Assembly (NCBI GenBank): GCA_030744625.1
Contig: JASLQF010000033.1
Span: forward strand, 1-42,247
Direction of reading: 5' to 3'
Source: Rhodospirillales bacterium
GTDB lineage: Bacteria; Pseudomonadota; Alphaproteobacteria; Rhodospirillales; JASLQF01
Length of the DNA: 42,247 nt
Shown here: piece by piece, positions 1 through 6,610 of the stretch
How the letters are laid out: every line of letters starts with the position of its first letter
Numbering within the stretch: the first letter of the stretch is position 1
Translations under genes and position numbers: made by a program
Notes under the pieces: model-generated
The model's database searches: none
The model's input: only the letters and a program-made list of their open reading frames with translations
Told to the model about the DNA's origin: nothing

Positions 1-189
1 TTTGGCATATCAGGTACTCTGATCAGAGATCAGGTGCTCTTCTAGGTGACAATTAGGTGACAAATCTAGCTGATATTGGTTGATACCTAATGTTATACTC
101 TGATATTGATTTTCCAGCAATCGCAATGATACAGTGACTTAGAGAGGGAGGTGGCGTGCGAAAATGATATAGCTTGATATTAAGGTTCG
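1..189. mobile_element. distal end of an integrated element (att-flanking arm)
   Basis: An AT-rich stretch, unlike the GC-rich chromosome that follows, ends where a tRNA-Thr 3' half begins. It is full of short direct repeats. ATCAGGTRCTCT occurs at 9-20 and 29-40. TAGGTGACAA occurs at 43-52 and 54-63. TGATAY occurs at 71, 81, 101, 127, 165 and 175. A perfect 12-bp palindrome (CTCTGATCAGAG) lies at 17-28. Such repeats next to a tRNA fragment are typical of arm-type sites for a tyrosine integrase or its excision factor. No coding region is seen. That this is the end of a genomic island or prophage is inference, because the integrase and the intact tRNA would lie outside the window to the left. 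Confidence 0.6.
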
Positions 190-239
190 GCTGATTCGTA
201 ATCAGTAGGTCCGGAGTTCAAATCTCCGCGTCGGCACCA
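190..239 (+). tRNA. tRNA-Thr(CGU) 3' fragment, probable att core
   Basis: The sequence matches a tRNA from the anticodon arm to the CCA end. The anticodon stem-loop has loop TTCGTAA (anticodon CGT, Thr), followed by a T arm with loop TTCAAAT and then a 3' acceptor strand CGTCGGC, discriminator A and encoded CCA. The matching 5' acceptor strand (GCCGACG) and a D arm are absent, and AT-rich repeat DNA takes their place. The gene is therefore a half tRNA and not functional. This is the expected product of site-specific integration into a tRNA gene: the element carries its own copy of the 3' half to restore the gene at its other end and leaves the original 3' half here. Confidence 0.75.
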
Positions 240-318
240 CTCTTGAAGCGAGGTTGCCACCGACTATCAATGCGGCTACTTTGCTGTGCGGAAACGGCGT
301 TAATTCGAGAGGTTTTGG

Positions 319-492
319 ATGTCAGATGCAATGGAGCAACGGCGCGCGGGACGGGCTCGCCGGTGGATGAAGGACCGGCGCCTGTTGACCAAGCGGCGTA
401 TCCAGGATCTCGCTTTCGACGGCCAGGACCAGCGCACGGGCGAACGCCGGTCGGGCGCCAGCCGCCGCAACGGCGACCGGCGCGCCGCCTAG
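319..492 (+). CDS. small basic Arg-rich protein (57 aa), hypothetical
   Basis: A 57-codon frame runs from ATG at 319 to TAG at 492, with GAGAGG about 6-8 bases upstream as a plausible ribosome binding site. The product is very basic and hydrophilic, with a C-terminal stretch of the type GERRSGxSRRNGDRR. Short disordered segments of this RRSG..RR style occur in many alphaproteobacterial proteins. No domain is recognised and there is no membrane segment. It sits alone between the tRNA fragment and a convergent minus-strand gene that ends at 534. It could be a real small gene or chance coding in GC-rich DNA. Confidence 0.35.
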   Translation: MSDAMEQRRAGRARRWMKDRRLLTKRRIQDLAFDGQDQRTGERRSGASRRNGDRRAA

Positions 493-533
493 CGCGCTAT
501 CCGGCCAAGTGGCATCAATCCAACCGCGCCCGC

Positions 534-851
534 CTATTTCTGCCGGGCCTTGATGGCCTCCCATACCGGGCGGAAGTCGTAGGTTGGGTGGAATTCGGTG
601 GAAAAGGCGCCCCAGGCGGTCTGCTCCAGGGCCAGGTTGACCTCGCGTAGTTTGGCCGCCGGCAGTTTCAGGATCACCACCTGGCCGATCCCCATCATCA
701 CGTACCAGCCCGCCACTTCCACTCCCTCGGGCGGGAACGTCTTCCAGAATCCGGTGTTGTCCAGCTTGGCGTTGATTTCGGCCAGATTCTTGTCCTGCTG
801 ATGCTTCAACATCACCGTCAGCAGAATTTCGTCGTCCTTCTGTTCGCTCAT
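534..851 (-). CDS. conserved hypothetical protein, possibly of ferredoxin-like (muconolactone-isomerase-like) fold
   Basis: The product is a 105-residue soluble protein with no signal peptide. It begins with an acidic leader and a beta-strand-like segment (ILLTVMLKH). A charged helix (residues about 17-32) and a Trp/Gly-rich middle (GWYVMMGIGQ) follow, and the protein ends in a Lys/Arg tail. The alternating beta-alpha-beta pattern and the length suggest a small dimeric alpha/beta barrel, but this is only inferred from the pattern. I do not recognise a named family with certainty. The gene is followed by little non-coding DNA and lies downstream of, and on the same strand as, the DOPA-dioxygenase-family gene, so the two may be co-transcribed. 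Coding looks real because the protein composition is balanced rather than Arg/Pro-biased as in shadow frames. Confidence 0.7.
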   Translation of the reverse strand: MSEQKDDEILLTVMLKHQQDKNLAEINAKLDNTGFWKTFPPEGVEVAGWYVMMGIGQVVILKLPAAKLREVNLALEQTAWGAFSTEFHPTYDFRPVWEAIKARQK

Positions 852-915
852 GATCGGGTCTCCTGAATGGTCGTCGGTAGCGCCGGAGTTCGAATTTTAG
901 CGGCGGCGGCCACCC

Positions 916-1278
916 CTACCCATCCGACGCGGCGAGGACGTCGAGGTCGAGGTCCAGCTTGGCTCCGAGCCACAGGGCGTAGTCGCGATGGTCGGCGAGG
1001 TCGTCGCCGGTGATCGGGTGAATGAAGACTACCAAATCGCCGCGGTTGAGCGCCAGCCACGGGACCACCTCCGCGAAAAGCTCGCTGGCGAAGGCGATCT
1101 GATAGCTCCACCGGGGATGGGGCCCCACCGGACGGTCGTGCCGGCGCCCGAGTGTCATCCGGAAGCGGCCGTCGATAGCCTCGCGGAGCCTTCCCGCCGC
1201 CTCCTTCGTGGTGGCGTCGTAATAGACGTGGGCGTGGTAGCCGCTGATGACGGCGGTGTCGGTCGCGGCATCGTTCAC
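916..1278 (-). CDS. DOPA 4,5-dioxygenase family protein
   Basis: The product is a 120-residue cytosolic protein of the DOPA_dioxygen family (plant and fungal betalain enzymes and many bacterial homologues of unknown substrate). Family features are the N-terminal YHAHVYYD segment (His15 and His17, likely metal ligands), a central RHDRPVGPHP loop, the WSYQIAF strand, and the C-terminal LNRGDLVVFIHP and DHRDYALWLG motifs. The length is normal for bacterial members. In bacteria the role is usually unknown, and extradiol-type ring cleavage of a catechol is the inferred chemistry. The gene follows fliL on the same strand after a gap of about 37 bases and precedes the 105-residue hypothetical gene. 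No operon partner points to a particular substrate. Confidence 0.85.
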   Translation of the reverse strand: MNDAATDTAVISGYHAHVYYDATTKEAAGRLREAIDGRFRMTLGRRHDRPVGPHPRWSYQIAFASELFAEVVPWLALNRGDLVVFIHPITGDDLADHRDYALWLGAKLDLDLDVLAASDG

Positions 1279-1315
1279 CGGTTTCCCCTTGGCAAGGGCG
1301 TCGACGCGCGAGGGC

Positions 1316-1912
1316 TCATTGCACCAGCATTTCCTTGAACAGCACGTCGAGCACCTTGATGGGGGCGACGGAGGCCCTCACCCGCAACATCACCCCTTCG
1401 CGCAACCGGAACATGCCGGCCGACCCCTTGAGGTCCTCGACCCGCAGTTCGCGCAGGAAACTCTGACAATTGTCCAGAATATGCGGCAACCTGGCCTCCA
1501 CCAGGGGCACGTCTTCGGCGTTCGTCAACGCGATGTGGAACAGCAGTTTCAGGAACTTCGGCTTCTTACTGGAGACGTTGAGGTTGACCAGCATCTCCGG
1601 CATCTCATAGAACACCGCGTTCGACATGTCAGCGACTTCGGCGGGTGCTTCCTCCTTTGCCTCTTCCGCTTTTTCGGCCGGCTCTTCACCGGCTGGAGGT
1701 TCTTCGCCTTCCTCCGCGCCCATCTCGATCAAGGGATCGAGGAAGCCCATGAAATAGGCTGCGACGACGCCGCCGATAACCAGGAAGAGAACCGCGCCGA
1801 TGATGATGAAGAGCTTCGCCTTGCTGGCCTTTTTGGAAGGTTCCCCTTCACCGTCTTCGTCATCGTCTTCGGACTCTTCGTCTTCGTCGTCTTCGTCGTC
1901 GTCTTCGGCCAT
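1316..1912 (-). CDS. fliL: flagellar basal body-associated protein FliL
   Basis: The 198-residue product has a very acidic Asp/Glu-rich N-terminus (residues about 2-24), a short Lys-rich stretch, one transmembrane helix (about residues 33-55), a Glu/Ala/Pro-rich linker, and a periplasmic C-terminal FliL domain. That domain has the strands FYEMPEMLVNL, KFLKLLFHIAL and the helix VEARLPHILDNCQSFL. FliL is an inner-membrane protein around the flagellar stator that supports torque and stator function. The start is chosen because GAGGTAGG stands just upstream of the ATG. The gene appears alone, without fliM or other flagellar genes next to it. The long acidic N-terminus is the unusual part, and it lies in the cytoplasm in the predicted topology. 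Confidence 0.88.
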   Translation of the reverse strand: MAEDDDEDDEDEESEDDDEDGEGEPSKKASKAKLFIIIGAVLFLVIGGVVAAYFMGFLDPLIEMGAEEGEEPPAGEEPAEKAEEAKEEAPAEVADMSNAVFYEMPEMLVNLNVSSKKPKFLKLLFHIALTNAEDVPLVEARLPHILDNCQSFLRELRVEDLKGSAGMFRLREGVMLRVRASVAPIKVLDVLFKEMLVQ

Positions 1913-1997
1913 CGCCTACCTCGCCTGGCTCTTCGCCCTTGCCGCCGCACGGATGGCGAAGAGTATCACAGCTTGCGGGAGAAGCCTCGCCCTTTGG

Positions 1998-2065
1998 CAT
2001 TTCGCCGCCGGCGATGGGGGCATTTCGCCGCCGGCGATAGGGGCGATTCGCCACCGGCGATGGGG
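1998..2065. repeat. three tandem dyad repeats, candidate operator
   Basis: Three copies of a 22-23 base unit lie head to tail at 1998-2019, 2021-2043 and 2044-2065. Each carries the near-perfect dyad TCGCC(G/A)CCGGCGA followed by T(G/A)GGG. Copy 3 differs by A for G in the dyad and lacks one T. The array sits between the divergent fliL (starting at 1912) and the Hnr operon (starting at 2170). A period close to two helical turns would place the dyads on one face of the DNA, as in arrays of repressor sites. A dispersed extragenic repeat is the alternative. Confidence 0.5.
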
Positions 2066-2169
2066 CGAGGTTCTACGACGGCGGGGCGCGCGCTTCGTGC
2101 TATATTGCGCGGGCCCGCCAGCCGGTGGACGCCGCGCGAAGAGGTACGGCCATATGGGAAAACCGCTCG

Positions 2170-3651
2170 ATGCCTGAGCGAAAAACCACGAAATCCGCTG
2201 GCGTGATCACCTGCGACGCCTGCCCGGTACTGTGCCGCATCCGGCCAGGGCGCACCGGCGCCTGCGACCGTTACGGCAACACAGAGGGGGTGCTGACCCG
2301 CCTGGACCCCTTCGTCGTGACCCAAAGGGTAGTGGAGAAGGATGGGGCGCTGGTGCCCTTCGGCGAGCGGGAATGGGACGGCTCCCTGGTCCCCGGCGCA
2401 CCGACGTTCGTCACCGGCGTCGGCTCGGGCACCACCTATCCCGATTACAAGCCGGCGCCCTTCATCGTGGCCAGCGAGTACGAGGGCGTCGACATGGTCA
2501 CCGTGGTCTCGGAGGGCATCTTCAGCTACTGCGGGCTCAAGGTGAAGATCGACACCGACCGCTACATAGGGCCGGAAACCGCGAACGTGCGGGTCGATGG
2601 CGAGCCGGTCGGGCACGTCACCACGGCGGAGTACGGATCGCAGATGCTGTCGCTGGGCGGTGTCCGCCACCTGACCGGTGGCTCCAAGCGCGAAGGCACC
2701 GTCACTTGCGACATGATGCTGAAACTGTGCAACGGCGAGGCCGTCGACATGGTCGTTGACGATGGCGCGGCGGTGACAATCCGGGCCGGCAAGGCGCCCC
2801 TCATCGATGGCATCATGGAAGAACGCATGCGCGTCGGGTGCGGCTCCGCCACCATCGGCATGTTCGCCAAGCAGTGGCACGGCCACGCCGACGAGGTGAT
2901 CGTCGTCGACGACCACATCACCGGCGTGCTCAGCGAGCATCAGGCCGGGCGGTTCCTCGCCATGGCTCACGCCGGCATCCGCGTGCGCGGCCGCAAGTCG
3001 ACGCCGGGGCGCTACTTCCAGGTCGCCGAGCCGGGCACCGGGTGGGGCGGCACCGACATCAACGACCCGCTTTCCATCATCGACAAGATCGACCCCAAGG
3101 TCGCCTGGCCCGGCCTCAGACTGCTGATGGTGAGCACGACCGGCGAGGACGCCGGATATTTCGTGCTCGACGAGGCGTTGACGCCGGTGCCCGCCGACAT
3201 GCCGGCGGCGCTCGACGTTACCGTCGGGCGCATCGGCGAGAATTGCGAACCGGCCCTGACCACGGTGTTGTTCATGGCCGGCGCTGGCGGCAGCCTGCGC
3301 GCCGGGGTGACGGAAAACCCGGTGCGCCTGACGCGTTCGGTGAAGGAGGCGCTGACCCGCGTCACTTGCGCCGGCGCCCCGGTCTACGTGTGGTCGGGGG
3401 GCGGCATTACCCTCATGGTCGACGTCACCACCATGCCCGAGGGCTCGTTCGGCTACGTGCCGACGCCGGCCATCGTGGCGCCCATCGAGTTCACGCTCCG
3501 CCTCGGCGATTACGCCGCCATGGGCGGCCACATGGACGCCGTCAGCCGCCTCGACGAGGTGGCCGGCGCCGACCGCCTCAAGGCCGTCCGCTGGCACGAA
3601 CGCGCGCCGTGGCCGGGGGCGCCGCTGGCCGGCGCGGCGGCGGACCGATGA
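2170..3651 (+). CDS. 6-hydroxynicotinate reductase-like iron-sulfur flavoprotein
   Basis: The 493-residue product resembles bacterial proteins annotated as 6-hydroxynicotinate reductase. In Eubacterium barkeri that enzyme reduces 6-hydroxynicotinate to 1,4,5,6-tetrahydro-6-oxonicotinate and carries covalent flavin plus Fe-S clusters. At the N-terminus Cys15, Cys18, Cys22 and Cys32 (CDACPVLC then GACDRYGN) form a likely 4Fe-4S site. Further Cys residues lie later, and GCGSATIG (Ser226-Ala227-Thr228) is a Gly/Thr-rich loop. No signal peptide is seen. The start at 2170 is chosen because homology begins at once; an upstream in-frame ATG at 2125 adds 15 residues unlike the family. The stop overlaps the UPF0280 start (ATGA), so the two are translationally coupled. 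The real substrate is not known, and an N-heterocycle is inferred from the hydantoinase genes downstream. Confidence 0.78.
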   Translation: MPERKTTKSAGVITCDACPVLCRIRPGRTGACDRYGNTEGVLTRLDPFVVTQRVVEKDGALVPFGEREWDGSLVPGAPTFVTGVGSGTTYPDYKPAPFIVASEYEGVDMVTVVSEGIFSYCGLKVKIDTDRYIGPETANVRVDGEPVGHVTTAEYGSQMLSLGGVRHLTGGSKREGTVTCDMMLKLCNGEAVDMVVDDGAAVTIRAGKAPLIDGIMEERMRVGCGSATIGMFAKQWHGHADEVIVVDDHITGVLSEHQAGRFLAMAHAGIRVRGRKSTPGRYFQVAEPGTGWGGTDINDPLSIIDKIDPKVAWPGLRLLMVSTTGEDAGYFVLDEALTPVPADMPAALDVTVGRIGENCEPALTTVLFMAGAGGSLRAGVTENPVRLTRSVKEALTRVTCAGAPVYVWSGGGITLMVDVTTMPEGSFGYVPTPAIVAPIEFTLRLGDYAAMGGHMDAVSRLDEVAGADRLKAVRWHERAPWPGAPLAGAAADR

Positions 3652-4559
3652 GCGGCACAAGTGCCATCGGTGCCAGCGGCGCCGGGTCGATCGGCGCGCC
3701 GCCGGTGCGCGCCGTCCTCGGCGACGGGCGACGCCGCCATTTCCAGCACGGCCCCATCGACCTGGTGATCGAGGCCTTCGGAAGTGCCGGCGAGGTCGCC
3801 CGCGCCTACCAACAGGCGTGGACGCGGTTTCAGTCGATCCTCGGCGAACTGGCCGGCGAGTTGCCGCGGCTGCGCGCCCCGGTAACGGACGCCGGCGCCG
3901 CCCTCTCGGGGGCGGTGGCGCGACGCATGGTGCGGGCCGCCGCGCCCCACCGTTCGGTCTTCGTCACGCCCATGGCGGCGGTGGCCGGCGCCGTCGCCGA
4001 CGAGGTCCTGGCGGCGCTGGTGGCGGGCCGCGCCCTGGGCAAGGCCTACGTCAACAACGGCGGCGATATCGCCCTGTTCCTGGCCCCCGGCGCTACCTTC
4101 AGAACCGGCATCGTGACCCTGGGTGCGGTGCCGTCCCTCGACGGACTGACCGAGATTGGCGCCGAATCGGACGTGCGCGGCCTGGCCACCAGCGGCTGGC
4201 GCGGGCGCAGCCTGTCGCTCGGCATCGCCGATTCGGTGACGGCGCTGGCGGCGAGCGCCGCCCAGGCGGACGCCGCCGCCACCCTGATCGCCAACGCCGT
4301 CGATGCCGCCGATCCCTCGATCCGCCGGCGGCCGGCGTCATCCCTGGACCCGGACAGCGATCTGGGCGGGCGCCTGGTGACGGTGGAAGTGGGGCGGCTG
4401 ACGCCATCCAAGATCGACCACGCTCTCGACCGGGGGTCGGCGGTCGCCGAGGCCATGCGCGCCGCCGGGCTGATCGCCGGCGCGCTTCTCTCCCTCGGGG
4501 AAAAAACCCGCAGCGTCGTCTACCCTGCCGGCTTGCGCGCCTCGGCCCTGGCCGTTTAG
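3648..4559 (+). CDS. UPF0280 family protein (ApbE-like fold)
   Basis: The 303-residue product belongs to UPF0280, a family related to the flavin transferase ApbE. The segment HRSVFVTPMAAVAGAVADEV and the following YVNNGGDIALFL correspond to the conserved core of the ApbE-like fold. A C-terminal Ala-rich region has the look of a helical domain (SVTALAASAAQADAAATLIANAV). The protein is cytosolic and has no lipobox. Its start overlaps the stop of the reductase gene by four bases. This pairing with a reductase whose reference member has covalent flavin makes a role in flavin attachment or loading plausible, but this is inference because UPF0280 has no settled function. Eight bases separate it from the hydantoinase A gene, so all belong to one operon. 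Confidence 0.8.
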   Translation: MSGTSAIGASGAGSIGAPPVRAVLGDGRRRHFQHGPIDLVIEAFGSAGEVARAYQQAWTRFQSILGELAGELPRLRAPVTDAGAALSGAVARRMVRAAAPHRSVFVTPMAAVAGAVADEVLAALVAGRALGKAYVNNGGDIALFLAPGATFRTGIVTLGAVPSLDGLTEIGAESDVRGLATSGWRGRSLSLGIADSVTALAASAAQADAAATLIANAVDAADPSIRRRPASSLDPDSDLGGRLVTVEVGRLTPSKIDHALDRGSAVAEAMRAAGLIAGALLSLGEKTRSVVYPAGLRASALAV

Positions 4560-4567
4560 AAGAGGCC

Positions 4568-6607
4568 ATGGCCAGTCAATCGAAAGTCGTCGGGGTAGAC
4601 GTCGGCGGCACTTTCACCGACCTGATCCTCATGGACGCCGACGGCGGCGACATCCGCGTCGCCAAGGTGCCGACCACCATGGACAACCAGGCGTTCGGGG
4701 TCCTGGCGGCGCTCGAGGAAACCGGCGTGCCGCTCGACGAGGTGAGGAGCCTCATCCACGGCACGACCGCCACCACCAACGCCCTGCTCGAGCGCAAGAC
4801 CAGCGCCGCCGGCATCATCACGACCAGGGGGTTCCGAGACGTCCTCGAACTGGGCCGCCGGACACGGCCACAGCGCTACGGACTCAAGGGCCACTTCAAT
4901 CCGCTGATATCGCGCGAGCGCCGCTTCGAGGTGAGCGAGCGCATGTCCGCCGAGGGCGAGGTTTTGGTCGAGCTCGACGAGGAAGAGGTCCGCGACGCCG
5001 CGCGGGCGCTGCTGGACTTGGGTTGCGAGTCGGTGGTCATCCACTTTTTTCACAGCTACATCAACCCGATCCACGAGCGCCGCGCCGCCGACATCGTGGC
5101 CGAGATCTGGCCCAACGGCTACGTCACCATGGGCCATGCCATCCTGTCAGAGTACCGGGAGTACGAGCGCGGCGTGACGGGGGCGGTGAACGCCGCCATC
5201 CAGCCGGTGCTCGACCGCTACATCTCGCGCCTGCGCGATGGCCTGGCCGAGCGCTCCTACAAGCATGATTTGCTGGTCATGCAGGGCAATGGCGGCACCG
5301 TGTCCTCGACCATCGTGGTGGAGGCGGCGGTCAAGACCATCATGTCCGGTCCCGCCTCGGGCGTCATGGCGGCCGCCTACACCGCGAAGGACGCCGGCAT
5401 GCCCAACGTGATCACCTACGACATGGGCGGCACGAGCTGCGACGCCGGACTGATCAGGGACGGCGTGCCGCAGGTGAACTCCGAGCTCGAGCTCGAGTAC
5501 GCCATGCCCATCCACGTGCCCATGGTCGACGTGCACACCATCGGTGCCGGCGGCGGCTCCATCGCCTTCGTCGACGACGCCGGCATGCTGCAGGTAGGTC
5601 CCGAGAGCGCCGGCGCCAACCCCGGTCCCATCTGTTACGGGCGCGGCGGCGAACGGCCGACCATAACCGACGCCAACCTGGTCCTCGGACGGCTCGATCC
5701 AAAGGCATTGCTCGCCGTGGAGAACCCGGTCTCGCTGGACGCCGTCGGCGCCATTTTCGAGCGCGACATCGGCCGCCATCTCGGCCTCGACGCGGCGGGC
5801 GCGGCGGCGGCCATCCTGCGTATCGCCAACGACCGCATGGCCGGGGCGCTGCGCCTCGTGTCGCTGTCGCGTGGTCACGATCCCAGGGACTTCGCGTTGT
5901 TCGCCTTCGGGGGCGCCGGGCCGCTTCACGCATCCGCCCTGGCCAAGGAGCTGGGCATCCCGCGCCTCCTGGTGCCGGCCCGACCGGGCATCACCAACGC
6001 GCTGGGCTGCCTGGTCGCCGACGTTCGCCACGATTACGTGAACACGGTCAACGCGCCGGTCATGGACCTCGACATAGAGCGCGTCCACGCCATCCTCGCC
6101 GAACAGGTCGCCGAAGGCAGGGCGACCATCGAGCGCGAGGGGGTGGAGGTGACCGGGATCACCGTGCTGCGTTCCGCCGACATGCAGTTCCTCGGCCAAA
6201 GCCACATCCTGACCATTCCCCTGTCCGGCGAAGAGGTGACGCGCCAGGAGTTGCAGGAAGGGTTCGAGGCCGCCTACTGGAGCCGTTTCGAGGTCGAGCT
6301 GCCGGAAATCCGGTCGGTGCTCGTCAACCTGCATACCGCCGTCATCGGCAAGCGCAAGGACGTACCGCTGGGGGCCCTGGCGCACGCCAACGGCGCCGAT
6401 GGGAAATCGACGGCGGCGCGAAGGGTGTGGTTCGAGGCGGGCTGGGCCGAGACACCCATTTACCGCCGCGAGCAATTGCCCACGGGGGCCGCCCTCGGCG
6501 GCCCGGCCATCGTCGAACAGCTCGATAGCACCATCGTCGTCGAGCCCGGCGACCGCCTCGAGGCCGACGCGCGGGGTAACCTGATCATCACCGTCGAAGG
6601 GGGCTGA
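4568..6607 (+). CDS. hyuA: hydantoinase/oxoprolinase subunit A
   Basis: The 679-residue product is the ATPase subunit of the hydantoinase/oxoprolinase/acetone-carboxylase superfamily. It starts with the N-terminal Hydant_A_N domain containing VGVDVGGTFTDLI (residues 8-20, phosphate-binding loop of the actin-like fold). The Hydantoinase_A core follows with DMGGTSCDAGL (from Asp285), the GAGGGSIAFVD loop and GAGPLHA. It ends in a C-terminal beta-rich domain. With subunit B it would use ATP to hydrolyse a cyclic amide (5-oxoproline, N-methylhydantoin or another lactam). The length is typical of the stand-alone A subunit. The gene lies eight bases after UPF0280 and three bases before subunit B. 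The family is certain, but the lactam substrate cannot be read from sequence. Confidence 0.92.
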   Translation: MASQSKVVGVDVGGTFTDLILMDADGGDIRVAKVPTTMDNQAFGVLAALEETGVPLDEVRSLIHGTTATTNALLERKTSAAGIITTRGFRDVLELGRRTRPQRYGLKGHFNPLISRERRFEVSERMSAEGEVLVELDEEEVRDAARALLDLGCESVVIHFFHSYINPIHERRAADIVAEIWPNGYVTMGHAILSEYREYERGVTGAVNAAIQPVLDRYISRLRDGLAERSYKHDLLVMQGNGGTVSSTIVVEAAVKTIMSGPASGVMAAAYTAKDAGMPNVITYDMGGTSCDAGLIRDGVPQVNSELELEYAMPIHVPMVDVHTIGAGGGSIAFVDDAGMLQVGPESAGANPGPICYGRGGERPTITDANLVLGRLDPKALLAVENPVSLDAVGAIFERDIGRHLGLDAAGAAAAILRIANDRMAGALRLVSLSRGHDPRDFALFAFGGAGPLHASALAKELGIPRLLVPARPGITNALGCLVADVRHDYVNTVNAPVMDLDIERVHAILAEQVAEGRATIEREGVEVTGITVLRSADMQFLGQSHILTIPLSGEEVTRQELQEGFEAAYWSRFEVELPEIRSVLVNLHTAVIGKRKDVPLGALAHANGADGKSTAARRVWFEAGWAETPIYRREQLPTGAALGGPAIVEQLDSTIVVEPGDRLEADARGNLIITVEGG

Positions 6608-6610
6608 GCG

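Noticed and set aside
160-239. A complete tRNA-Thr gene including the GATATAGCT segment before the anticodon arm
   Set aside because: No 5' acceptor strand pairs with CGTCGGC and no D arm can be drawn; the resemblance comes from the TGATAT repeats.
2125-2169. Earlier ATG start for the Hnr-like gene
   Set aside because: The 15 extra residues are unlike the family, and the Cys motif starts at residue 15 from the later ATG at 2170.
1966-3660. Open frame of about 564 codons on the minus strand opposite the Hnr gene
   Set aside because: Arg/His/Gly/Ala-rich without recognisable motifs, and it crosses the tandem dyads. The plus-strand gene has the conserved Cys motif and is the real one.
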